NCBI GenBank assembly: GCA_036924285.1
Contig: JAYKYS010000011.1
Span: 7,006,001-7,070,000, forward strand
DNA length: 64,000 bases
Direction of reading: 5' to 3'
Origin: Asterella californica
Taxonomy: Eukaryota; Streptophyta; Marchantiopsida; Marchantiales; Aytoniaceae
In this document: positions 1-10,262 of the stretch, piece after piece
Layout: every line of letters starts with the position of its first letter
How positions within the stretch are numbered: the stretch's first letter is position 1
Translations under genes and position numbers: made by a program
The notes under the pieces: generated by a model
The model's input: the letters and a program-made list of their open reading frames with translations, nothing else
Database searches by the model: none
What the model was told of the DNA's origin: nothing

Positions 1-720
1 GCTTGGGTAACGTTGGTCAAGCGCCTCATGCGAGTAAACCCTTCGCGTAGGCTTTCTTCAGTTTTCCGTTGGAACTCTTGTAGATTTCTCAACTTGTCGT
101 CTGCACACCTTGATAGTTCTTCCTCAAACATTGAAAGAACTAAACCACAAGGTAAATCTTGGTGGTATCCCGCTCACACTACCACCTACTCCACTATTAG
201 TGGACACATCGTCGGTAGTAGGTACTCCGTCACCCGTGCATGTATCATTGCTATTGACACCCGAATTCGTAAGTGCTACGTCTCTTAAAATTGAGTCAGT
301 AGTGATGAAAACGTAGTTGAGAAACCAATGTTATCTCCGCAAATCAATCTCCACATTGTAGTCTCGCCGAGATTCATGATAATCGTCCATCGACGGTCCC
401 TCCAAGTGTTAGAACAAACCCTTCAACGTCATGAAGGGTGTAAACAACAATGGGTATCTACATCTGCTGTAGATCACACCAATTGTCAAACTCTTGGATG
501 AGATCATCCAGCATAGATCTCGTCTATGTCTCACAACAACGGTGTGATGACACTTTACTCATCATCAGAAAACGCACTATCTATGTTTGACTCGTCTTCT
601 AGAACAATCGACGACAATGATGTAGGTAGTCGGTATCTCACCCCACTCCGTGTATACTCAATGTTTGAGAAATCCTTACCAGAACCTCCCGAGAACTCCG
701 CGATGATAGAATCTCGATGA
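1..720 (-). mobile_element. Decayed gag/leader region of LTR retrotransposon copy 1
   Basis: No intact ORF is present. The stretch aligns by eye to 43980-44660, where the same order of motifs recurs, for example TGATAGTTCTTCCTCAAACA at about 110 and 44036, and CTTGGATGAG at about 496 and 44430. At 44366 the homologous minus-strand frame starts a gag-like protein, so this is read as the 5' gag and leader part of the same family. The element runs off the left edge of the window. The family assignment is by internal homology, not by a complete gag domain. Confidence 0.6.
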
Positions 721-1365
721 TAGAATGTCAAAATATCCGTCACCATCATAACTACCACTTGCTTAACTCCGCTCTTACTGAAGTCACATATCTCTTACTA
801 AGACGATCAAGGTAAGGACAACATGTACTTGCCAACACCACATGCAACCTCTCACGATCTGTTGGTCGTCATTCCAACCGCATCGTGAGAGAAACAAATA
901 GTCTGATTGATCCGCAACTCCAACCTCACTACAGACAGTACACTGGAGTGAACTCACTCCGAAAATCAAACGCTAACACAAGCAAACGCGACGCATAAAC
1001 AAAAAACAAAATATGAAAAGATTTTAACCACAAGAAGTCCAAACAATAATCTTTCACACTCAAACATTCACATAAAGAAAAACCCTATCTCACTCGGATT
1101 GACGTTTTCTCTTCGGTGATCACATGCACAATATATGATCACCAACCGTCGATAATTGATACTTAAGGTCATTAATTAAATGTCTACATCTCTAGTAGTT
1201 CCAAAAATATCTATCTTATAGCTCTACTAGCTCATCCAAGACAACTACCACCAATTATCTCCAAATGCGTCTCCACGATATAAGCAAACACTATCACAAC
1301 TATAGCTTCCTCTTAATACTGTGAGGTCGCTTTATCACTCTTCTAAGAAAGTGCGAGAAAGTCTT
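721..1365 (-). mobile_element. LTR of retrotransposon copy 1, part left of the MULE
   Basis: The sequence matches the LTR copy at 50900-51500; for instance both carry the CACAAGAAGTCCAAACRATRA block, at about 1030 and 51181. The homology breaks exactly at the MULE target site and resumes at 11581, so this is one LTR interrupted by the transposon. The inner LTR boundary near 721 is approximate. Confidence 0.6.
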
Positions 1366-1375
1366 CTATTATGTT
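1366..1375. repeat. Left 10-bp target-site duplication of the MULE
   Basis: CTATTATGTT here is repeated exactly at 11571-11580. MULEs usually make 8-11 bp duplications. The paralogous empty site near 51463-51560 holds this segment once, which confirms it is a duplication. Confidence 0.92.
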
Positions 1376-1510
1376 CAGGTTTTTACTTGATCAGGCCCCC
1401 AGAACGAATCGCGGACTTGATCGGACCCCTCTTATAAATCCCTTCTTGATCGGACCCCCAACTTGCAACAGCCCGTAAAACAAGTAACTGTGTCATGTCA
1501 GAGTACAGCT
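1376..1510 (+). repeat. Left terminal inverted repeat of the MULE
   Basis: About 135 bp match the reverse complement of 11437-11570, roughly 90% identical by eye with one 1-base gap. Inside it CTTGATC followed by GG/GA and CCCC occurs three times, starting at 1386, 1416 and 1445, spaced 29-30 bp. These are candidate transposase contacts (inference). Confidence 0.93.
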
Positions 1511-1706
1511 CGGACTGTATATGTCATGCTTACAACTGAAGTGTCGGAAGTGTTTTCCGAGAAATTTGAAAATTTGCATACTGATAACACAGTGACCAAT
1601 TTCTCTCTTTATTCGGCAAGGGGTAAAAATTCGTCGACTGATACTTCAGAAGAGAATAGAGTGCGACGGGTGTAGTTAGGAAGCAGTGAGTGCAGACACT
1701 TAAACG

Positions 1707-4360
1707 ATGGAGGATGTGGAATCTCTTAGTACTGAAGAGGAGAGATGTCTAGATGGATTATATTTTGAGGATATTGACAGACACGAGTTTACGTTGGATG
1801 CGAGGACCGATGAAGAAAGAGACTTGAGCATACTAGATCAATGGCGGCGACAAATGTCACAAGTTCGAGCTGATGACCGCGTGTTGCAAGGAAGAACATT
1901 AGAGTCATTGCGTGATGCTGCATGCAGATTGAAGTTGGGAGCGGAATTCTCATCCTTCAAAGATTTTGATTTTGCTGTTGATAGCTGGTGTTTCCTTCAT
2001 AGTAGAGCAAGCCAAAAGGAAAAATCGAAAGAGAATTATAAGCTGCGGACATGCAAGTGGGATGGCAACGCGCGCGCGGCAAAAGTGTCGAACAGAGAGG
2101 AGAGATAAATAGAGCGGCGGAAGGAGATATTCGCAATAGTCAACCACGCAGCTTTCATGAGTTCTTTCAAAGACAAAGACAACGCCGGCGACGAGATGAT
2201 CAAGAAGCAAGCTCAGTCACACCAACACCAACAGCAGATCGAAAGGTGCCGAAAAATGGTCGCTGTGGAGAAAAATTATGATATTTGAGTGCGGGGAGAA
2301 CCATCTTCTATGGAGGAGGTTCTATCGTCGGAGAGGTGTTAAATCAATGCAAATGGAGAATTAGAGCACAAAGAGGAAAGTTCAGTGCGAAAATCACTGT
2401 CACAGTTTGCAATCTAGAACATACTTGCTTGGCACACATGGCTTATTGGCGTGATCTTGCATCAAATTCAAAGTTTCTTGCTACTGTTCTGTGTAATAGA
2501 GTGGCGATTGATCCGCATACACCTATTCGTAACTTGATGGAAGAAATCCGAACATCTTTCAACAAGCGAGCACCTTATAATCAAGTGTGGAGAGGTAGAG
2601 AACATTCGCGTGACTGGTTAGAAGGTAACCAAGCCGTCTCGTTTCACTATATTCCATCCGTGTGTAGAAGACTTAAAAATGTAGACCCTGAGTGTGTAAT
2701 AGATTGGGGAACATGGGAGAATCACCCAACTGTTTTCAGCAGGTTCTTTGTGTGTCCAAGTGCCACCCGTAACGCATATAGGTTTTGTCAGAGAGTGATC
2801 TGCTTAGATGCTTGTCACAGTAAGAGCCGAAAATTTCCATCTCAGATTTTTTTAGCCACTGTGCTTGATGGCGCAAACGAAGCTATCATCCTGGCATTTG
2901 CAGTAGCTCCAAGAGAAGATACCTTGAATTGGATGTGGTTCTGTGATCTCCTGCGTGAGTCGATACATGGGATTTTATCACCCCAAACTGTTATAATCAG
3001 TGATCGACAAAAAGGTCTTGAAAAAGCCGTTGCTACAATATTTCCTGACACAAAATATGGGCACTGTGCACAACACATTCGCACCAACGTGCGCACACGC
3101 TTTGGGAAGGATGTTGAGCTGCCGTTTTTAGCATGTCTTTATGCCCGAACTCGTGAAATGTAAGTTCTTCAAATTGATTTCTTATCAGCTATCGTTCTAT
3201 TTGTATGAATCGTGTCTGCTTCACTAACGTGGTTACTAATTGAGTTAATTATGTATGAATACAGGTACGACAGTGTCTTGAGCAAGCTGGCTGATTCCGG
3301 AGAAAGAGGCAAACAGCTAGGAGAATACTTACGAGATATCGATCCAGCGAGATATAGTAGGTGTGCCTTTCCTTTACCACGTTATGGGAAGATTACTTCT
3401 AATGTTACAGAGAGCATGAACAATGCTCTGGGACAAATTCGATGGAATGCACCTCTTAAGATTCTACTCGATCTTTGGTATTATAGTATGCAGCAATTCA
3501 CGAAGCAAAGGACACAGCTTCGACTGGAGACAAATTTGTTAACAAAATTTGCGAGACTCAAGTTTAATGAGAATGAGCAGGCTGCTGAGGGTTTTCTCTG
3601 TCAAATATTGAGCCAAACTGAGGCCACGGTTCGTTGTCATAGAACTGGAAAGAGTTATGTTGTGAAACATTATGTAAACGGTAGAGGTACATGCACTTGT
3701 TTGGAGTATCAAGAAATGCCTTGGTCATGTGGTCACGTGATAGCTTTCGACAGAGAGCTTGGAGAGAGTCCAGTTACACGAGTAGATTCAATTTGGTACA
3801 GTTCTAGTCTTATTTCAATTTATGGTCATTCATTTCTGTCTGCTATGACAACCGATGACTTAGAACCAGTGTGGACTTGTGGACCACCTCCTATAGCTAA
3901 GCGTATCGGGAGACACAGAGTAGTGAGGATAGATAATAATACTCAGTTCTCACAAGCAAGAGCTACCGCTGCAGCTGAAGCAACTGGTGATGCTGACGAG
4001 AACATGGCTGAAGATGGAGAAGCAACTTCAAGAGGCGGAGTCACTATTCAGAACATTTTTCCTTTACATGACATGCCGGTGAATCATTTTCCAAGTTCGG
4101 ATTTGGTTCATAGAAGGAGAAGAGTAATTTCAGTGACTGATCCTTCATCATCTGACCAATTAGGATCACAATCACGATCTAGTTTAAGGAGTTGCAGTAG
4201 GTGTAAGCAACAAGGACATAACAGACGGACTTGTCCTGGACAACAAGTAGTTTATGAACCCATTGCTTCTCTTCCAGTGGAGGGCGATATGTTGGTTGAG
4301 GATGAGAACGAGGTAATCTTCATTGCATCTAGTGGTGATGAAGATGAGGATGAGGTGTAA
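1707..4360 (+). CDS. mudrA: MULE transposase, mudrA type
   Basis: This is the DDE transposase that would cut and join the element ends in the nucleus. A first open stretch (1707-2108) carries the start of a MuDR DNA-binding domain (FSSFKDFDFAV). The main body runs from about 2285 to 3159, then a GT-AG intron 3160-3264, then 3265-4360. The catalytic pattern is visible: LDACH near 2804 (first Asp), ISDR near 2998 (second Asp) and TESMN near 3400 (Glu). A SWIM zinc finger (CTC-x7-SCGH) lies at about 3690-3745 and a CCHC knuckle (CSRCKQQGHNRRTC) at about 4193-4238. The frame changes between 2108 and 2285 and a TGA lies at 2279-2281, so an unresolved intron or a lesion sits there. The tail is acidic. 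Confidence 0.9.
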
Positions 4361-4740
4361 CTAGTTGAAGTTTTGTGTAGTTTCAGGTATAGCGTAAGAG
4401 TCCTGGAACTGAAGTTCAGATGGCTTCAAAACAAAAGATATTGTTTGACGATTAACTATGTAACGATGTTGGACGATTATTTTAACGATGGACATTGACA
4501 CATGTTGCTGGTATGCATCGTCTCATTGTAGAGTCGAGTCCCCGTTTGTCTCCACATTTACTGCAAACTCCATAATTTGCAATCCATAATTTGCAAACAC
4601 GATGAAGTGGTGGCAGCTTTCCATATCGGCTTGAAAACCAATGCATACCCACTCTTATAAAATATTAGCAGCGTCATGTAATATCAAAATCACACTGAAA
4701 CTCCCAAAAGTTTGCACAAAATGTGATAAAAAATAAGCCA
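4361..4740. other. Spacer between mudrA and the chimeric gene
   Basis: No coding potential or clear repeat is seen here. The segment probably holds the 3' UTR of mudrA and upstream sequence of the next gene. Confidence 0.4.
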
Positions 4741-4905
4741 AAACAATGAGAGGAGAGGGAGGGAGGAGAGGGAGAGGAGAGGGAGGAGAGGGAAGGAGAG
4801 GAGAGGGAGGAGAGGCAAGAGAGTGGTGTGAGAGGAAAGAGAGTTAACGGAGAGGAGAGTTATACGAGAGCCGAGAAGAGAGGAGAGTGAGTGAAGAGGA
4901 CAGTG
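4741..4905 (+). promoter_or_regulatory. GGAGAG-rich purine tract upstream of the chimeric gene
   Basis: Almost pure purine on the plus strand, built from GGAGA and GGGAGG units, ending about 100 bp before the proposed start at 5001. GA repeats in plants can serve as GAGA-type elements in promoters and 5' leaders. A regulatory role here is inference. Confidence 0.45.
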
Positions 4906-5000
4906 CATCGTGTGTGGAGCGCGTAGAGTGCGAAAGATTCACTAATTCTTGAGTGAGTTTTGAATTCGAAGTTTCTATTCTGAGCGATTTCATCGCTGTG

Positions 5001-8000
5001 ATGAGAACTCGAGGAGTTGGCCGTGGCCGAGGCCGAGACGATGTGAGAGGACGAGGTCGAGGCCGCGATGGAGTCGCGGGAGAGAGGAGAGTTCGAAGAG
5101 ATGAATCCTGTAAGATATATCTTACATCCATGTGTTTGTTTGAATCAGTGTTGTATGAATCAGTGTTGTATTGGTTAGCGAAACATTCTGTTTCGATGTG
5201 ATATGGTTGTTAGGTAGGCGAAACAGTCTGTTTCGATGTATTTTTGTAGTTAGGGTTAGCGAAACATAATGTTTTGCCGTTTTTTGTTATTCACAGTGGG
5301 CGAAACATACGTGTTTCACCCACTGTCGAGGCAAAACACATGTGTTTCACCTCGCGGGGAAGGGATACCCCTTCCTCGAGTTATTACAGTGGGCGAAACA
5401 CGTATGTTTCACCTCGATATATGATAGAGGAAAGGGGTACCCCTTACCCTCGAGGCGAAACAGACGTGTTTCGCCCACTTTCGAGGTGAAACACGTCTGT
5501 TTCGCCTCGATATATAATCGTGTTTCGCCTCGAGGGTAAGGGATACCCCTTCCCCTTGTTATGACAGTGGGCGAAACATACGTGTTTCGCCCACTGTGAG
5601 ACGAAACACGTCTGTTTCACCTCGAGGGTAAGGGTGCCCCTTATCCCGATTATATATGTGGGTGAAACATACGTGTTTCGCTCACTTTCGAGGTGAAACA
5701 CGTCTGTTTCACCTCGAGGGTAAAGGGGTACCCCTTCCCCTTGTTATGACAGTGGACGAAATATACGTGTTTCACCCACTGTGAGGCGAAACACGTCTGT
5801 TTCACCTCGAGGGTAAGGAGTACCCCTTCCCCTTGTTATGACAGTGGGCGAAACATACGTGTTTCGCCCACTGTGAGACGAAACACGTCTGTTTCGTCTC
5901 GAGGGTAAGAGGTACCCCTTTCCTGATTATATATCGAGGTGAAACAGACGTGTTTCGTCCACTTTCGAGGCGAACACGTCTGTTTCGCCTCGAGGGTAAA
6001 GGGTACTCCTTCCCCTTGTTATGACAGTGGGCGAAACATACGTGTTTCGCCCACTGTGAGATGAAACACGTCTGTTTCGTCTCGAGGGTAAGAGGTACCC
6101 CTTCCCCTTGTTATGACAGTGAGCGAAACATACGTGTTTCGCCCATTGTGAGACGAAACACGTCTGTTTCGCCTCGAGGGTAAGGGGTACCCCTTTCCCT
6201 GATTATATATCGAGGTGAAACAGACGTGTTTCGCCTCGAGGGTAAGGGGTATCCCTTTCCTCGATTTTATATGTGGGTGAAACATACGTGTTTCGCCCAC
6301 CCTATTTGTCCTTTCTTTAACTTTTTAGTAGACTATCTTTGTTTCTAGTTGGTGTGTTATAATATCTTTGTTTCTAGCGGGTGTGGCATTGGAGAGTATG
6401 AAGGAAGGACTTTCAATGTTCAAGTATTCTCACGAAGAGGACGAGAAATATCATTTGAAGTGGTGTTGAGTTTCGAGAGATGAAGTGAAGAATTCATTGC
6501 TCGGAGTGGAGGAAGAAGCTCTCGACCGACTAGGATTACTTGTTGCTTTCTCCTTTGACTTTCCTCCTCCGGATGTAAGTAGTCATTCTTATGTAACTTT
6601 GGTTGGATGCATGTCCTCCCTTTTATAGTAGGGATGTTATTTCCATAACTTCTGTTAGTTAGTAAACTTTTTATATCATTGAGGTTGTTTTTTCTTTTTA
6701 AATGGATTTGCAATTCTCTTTATATGGTTAGATTGTTTATTTTACAGGTTCCATTTTGTATAGAGTTCATCCAGTCATACGAGGAGGGAAATCATCGTGC
6801 TATTGTACAAGGACACGAGATAGTATTGGATGACTCGATTTTAAAGGAGTCACTAGTTTTATCTATGGGAACAACCATCCCTTTTCCTCATAATGTTAAG
6901 AGGAGCATGATAGATGATTGATTTTCTCAAAAAGATGAAAAAGGAAAGAGATATTTATTGTGGATGTGTGAGTATCCGGAGTGGAGACTCGTTTTCCAGC
7001 TTATCAATTGTCTCTTTCTGGCGAGACGGCGGCCAAGAGAAGTACATGGTCATTTAGCTTTATACGTCAAGACAAAAGTAGAGGAGACGGCAGAAGATTA
7101 CGACTGGACGGAATTCATTTTAGATTCCTTGGATACAGAGATCTCTTCTATCAAAAAACATATGAGCAAGGAGAGATTAGTGAGACATCCAGAGACATGG
7201 GTAGGTATGATCTTGACCCATCTTATGATCCACATGGGTATATTTCCCGAGGGAGGACGAGTGGATTCATCTCGGCAACATCAGCCATCATCGAGTAAGA
7301 CCTTTAACTTCTTGTGAGAGTATTGTCTTTGGTTTCTTTTACTTACATTTTAATGATTAGTCTTGAATATATAGTGTTGTAACTCACATTGTTCTCCATT
7401 GATTTCAGATCGAGCAGAGTCTTCTCCTCATGGTCAAGACCCACAGTCTTCGCAGCATGTTACTCCATCATCAAGTAAGACTTTTGCAATTTAAGGTTTC
7501 AGGGTTTCTTCTTTGTTATGATAAAGTTTGTATTATGTTTAAACTCTCATCTCGCCTCATGTGGTGTTTCTAGACCCTGCTGTGCAGTCTTCCTCTCCTG
7601 GGCAAGATCTTCAATCTTCGCATCGTGTTCCTCCTTCGTCAGGTAAATATATTATAGTTTAAAGTGTTTCTAATTAGAGTTTACATATCTTTTGATTCTT
7701 TTCAACTTGTTTCTTTAGTTATAGTTTTGTTTTACTAAATAAGAAGTGTTGAGACATATTTAGCTTTGTTTTTTTTATCTACAGATGATGAAGCTATTCT
7801 CATAGCGAGAATTAATCAACTCCATGAAGCCATAAAGAGGAAGGAGGAAGAGTTTAAGTCCAAAAATGTTGAACTCGAGCATTTGAACTATCAACTCATG
7901 GTAGTGAAAGAAGAGTTGACCACGATACGAACTGCAGAAGAGTTCTATCCTCATCTAGTTGCACATACTGCAAATCGACGTAAGACCTTAATCCTCGACT

Positions 8001-8692
8001 TGAATGGTCTTTTGGTATTAGTGGGAAGAAACGAGCATGAGTTGATGCCTGCGCGTGAGAGAGGATATGTAATACAAACTACATCGAAGCCGTTTATATG
8101 GTACGTGGCGAGACGTGGAGTGAAGCAGTTTTTGAAAATCTGTCTAGATAAGTTTCATATCATCATATGGACTTCTCGGACGATGTTAAACACGGCCACT
8201 TTACTACGTGCTATGGAGGATGCTGATTATCTACCTCCTGGAGTGGCAAAAGAGAAAGTATGAACTTTTTCGAGTTTGAACTTCTTTTCAGATCAGCTTA
8301 TCAATATCTTTGTTGTATTATATGTTATATGTTTGAGCAAAGATATATATTCTAATATTGATTTTTTTTCTTTGTAGGTATGTCATGTTTTTGCTCAAGA
8401 CATGTGTTTTAAATACAAGACGGTGAGAGAAGCTGCCTTTGGGAACCACTTGTACTTGAAAGATTTTGTAGAGCTTCATCATCGCAACTTGAGCACGAGA
8501 GACGTATTATTGGTGGATGATAGTCTAGTGAAAAATTGTACTAATCATCCTTTTAATGCTATACATCCTCCTCCCTTCTATCCTTTCAGTGATAGAGAAT
8601 TGTATCTAGAAGCCACTTTGTTGCCTTGGCTTCTTCGTTGGGGTGTTAGCCCAGAGGCAACACTAGCTTATGTAGAGAGCAGATATTCGTAG
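5001..8692 (+). CDS. MULE-borne chimeric gene with FCP1-like HAD phosphatase domain
   Basis: Seven exons join in consistent phase: 5001-5109, 6378-6574, 6748-7294, 7409-7474, 7574-7642, 7785-8257, 8378-8692 (592 codons). Exon 1 is RG-rich (VGRGRGRDDVRGRGRGRDG). Exons 2-3 resemble domains of plant transposon-derived proteins (RRPREVHGHLALYV). Exons 4-5 are short S/Q/P-rich repeats. Exon 6 opens with a coiled coil, then an FCP1/NIF-type HAD domain with DLNGLL near 7997, IIIWTSR in the same exon and LLVDDS in exon 7. Phosphatases of this fold use DxDGT; the second Asp is Asn here, so catalysis is doubtful. Two in-frame TGA codons (6467-6469, 6919-6921) break the frame. The start could instead be the in-frame ATG at 4953. 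Family and splice sites are clear; the function in the element is unknown. Confidence 0.65.
5176..6302. repeat. Array 1 of GCGAAACA palindromes in intron 1 of the chimeric gene
   Basis: About twelve units of roughly 91-93 bp. Each unit is made of nested palindromes: GGCGAAACA-N4-TGTTTCGCC with spacer TACG, the same with spacer CGTC or GACG, and GGTAAGG-GGTACC-CCTTACC around a GGTACC centre. Alternate units differ in the linker (TTGTTATGACAGT versus GATTATATAT). The array occupies most of the intron between 5110 and 6377. ORFs read through it on both strands are by-products of the palindromes. Confidence 0.93.
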
Positions 8693-8898
8693 GTTTTTGG
8701 TCAAGATCCATTTATAGCTCTTAAAAGCTATTGGACCAATATTACTCAGGAGGAGGTAAATATTGTATGAAGATCTGTTCCTCATGGAGTTTGTATGGAT
8801 CTCTATCCTAAACTTCGATGAGATACATTACTCTTTTTGAGGAAGTCCATAACTTTACCTTGTAAACAGTTATATTTTGTAATACTTACTTTCTCATG
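8693..8898. other. 3' flank of the chimeric gene
   Basis: AT-rich sequence after the TAG stop, probably 3' UTR. No coding potential is seen. Confidence 0.4.
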
Positions 8899-9015
8899 CT
8901 AAGCTACACTACTTTAAGATATTGTCCTTCTTTAAGATATTGTCCTTCACTGCTACACTACTTTAAGAGATTGTCCTTTACTGCTAAACTACACTAGTTT
9001 AAGAGATTGTCTTGT
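8899..9015. repeat. Short tandem repeat in the MULE (TTTAAGAGATTGTCCTT units)
   Basis: The phrase CTACACTACTTTAAGATATTG and variants recur four times at 18-40 bp spacing. It lies between the chimeric gene and the hairpin repeats. Confidence 0.7.
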
Positions 9016-9111
9016 GAAGGGTTGTTTGAAAAAAAGAAAAAAATACAACAAGAAGAGACCGTGTGTACGGTTCGATTCGGAGAAGCTGTAGGTGAACATC
9101 GAGCGAGGTTA

Positions 9112-9372
9112 AGAACACGCTACAAAGCGAAACATGCGTTTCTGGAAAAGAATCCAGTATTGATTGGAGCCGAGTACACATCATCGATACTCGGCTCCAA
9201 AAAGTTCTGGATTCTATTCCATTGTACTCAAATTTGATCATATCGAGAGCACGCTACAAAGAGAAACATGCGTTTCTGAAAAAGAATCCAGTATTGATTG
9301 GAGCCGAGTACACATCATCGATACTCGGCTCCAAACAGTTCTGGATTATATTCCACTGTACTCAAATTTGAT
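9112..9372. repeat. Two direct 130-bp repeats, each with a 13-bp hairpin
   Basis: The two copies (about 9112-9240 and 9247-9372) are nearly identical. Each contains TTGGAGCCGAGTA, an 11-base loop, and TACTCGGCTCCAA, a perfect 13-bp stem. Each also has GAAACATGCGTTTC, a loose version of the array motif. Confidence 0.85.
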
Positions 9373-9462
9373 GAATATCGGGAGGCAGCCAACTTTCAGC
9401 CAGCTTTCAAATTTGAAGATATCTCAAGCTTCGGTACAGGTTAGCTTGGCCGGGAGAAGCAG

Positions 9463-9512
9463 TACGTGGACATCAAGGTTAGGAGGAGTACGTGGACATC
9501 GAGGTTAGGAGG
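9463..9512. repeat. Direct repeat AGTACGTGGACATC(A/G)AGG
   Basis: Two adjacent copies of a roughly 25-bp unit ending in TTAGGAGG. Confidence 0.7.
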
Positions 9513-9669
9513 ACGACGAATAGTTTCCATGCGGATAAAGAACTTCCATGAGCGGTTTATTTCTTGCACTTCCTGCAAAGATTTTATAAAGCGGTAAGAG
9601 AAATCGCTACAAGCCCTATTTACAAATTAAGGGTTTTCGCGTCCATAAGGGTTTCGGCGTCCAGAGGGA

Positions 9670-10128
9670 ACGTCATGTTTCGCTCTCCGCAAAGTGTAGC
9701 CTCAGTGAACTCAATAACAGAGGGCGAAACATCATGTTTCGCCTCCGACTAATCTTCACGAGACGATACACTCCATGTTTCACCTCGTGACAGGGCGAAA
9801 CATCGTGTTTCACCCTCGGGGTAAACAGAAAGAGGCAAAATAGAGAGTAAACTGTCGAGACGAAACACTCCATGTTTCGCCTCGTGAAAGGGCGAAACAT
9901 GGAGTGTTTCGCCTCCGAGTAAACAGAAAGAGGCGAAACACTCTCTGTTTCATCTCGTGACAGGGCGAAACATCGTGTTTCGCCCTGTAACGAGACGAAA
10001 CACGAATACATCAGAGGGCGAAACATGATGTTTCGTCCTCTGCAAACTCTACCCAACGTCAGGGGCGAACACTCTCTGTTTCGCCCACTGGGTAGGCTTG
10101 TACATGCGAAACATGTATGTTTCGCCTC
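9670..10128. repeat. Array 2 of GCGAAACA palindromes
   Basis: About ten inverted pairs of GCGAAACA and TGTTTCGC with spacers of 3 to 5 bases (TCA, TCG, CTCCA, TGGAG, CTCTC, TGTA). They are joined by linkers unlike those of array 1. The core octamer is shared with array 1, but unit length and spacers are less regular. Confidence 0.9.
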
Positions 10129-10262
10129 CCATTGGATAATGTTAACGAGCAATATTATTAGTTTTTTCTCGAAAGCACATGCATGAGTTATGAACACTAT
10201 ATTGAATTCAAAACTTTATTATAAAACTGATGATCCTTTAACACTTACAACTCTTTCAGTTT

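Noticed and set aside
5274..6300. ORFs on both strands through array 1 (repeated FRP, NTYVSP and CFTS phrases)
   Set aside because: They arise from the palindromic repeats reading open on both strands. No conserved domain, and they lie in an intron.
5176..6302. CRISPR-like array
   Set aside because: Units are contiguous palindromes without unique spacers, in an intron of a plant transposon.
6467..6921. Stop codons repaired by RNA editing
   Set aside because: U-to-C editing that removes stops is known in plant organelles, not for nuclear transcripts, so the TGAs are treated as lesions.
9673..10197. 174-codon minus-strand ORF in array 2
   Set aside because: It is the translation of the palindrome array and has no domain.
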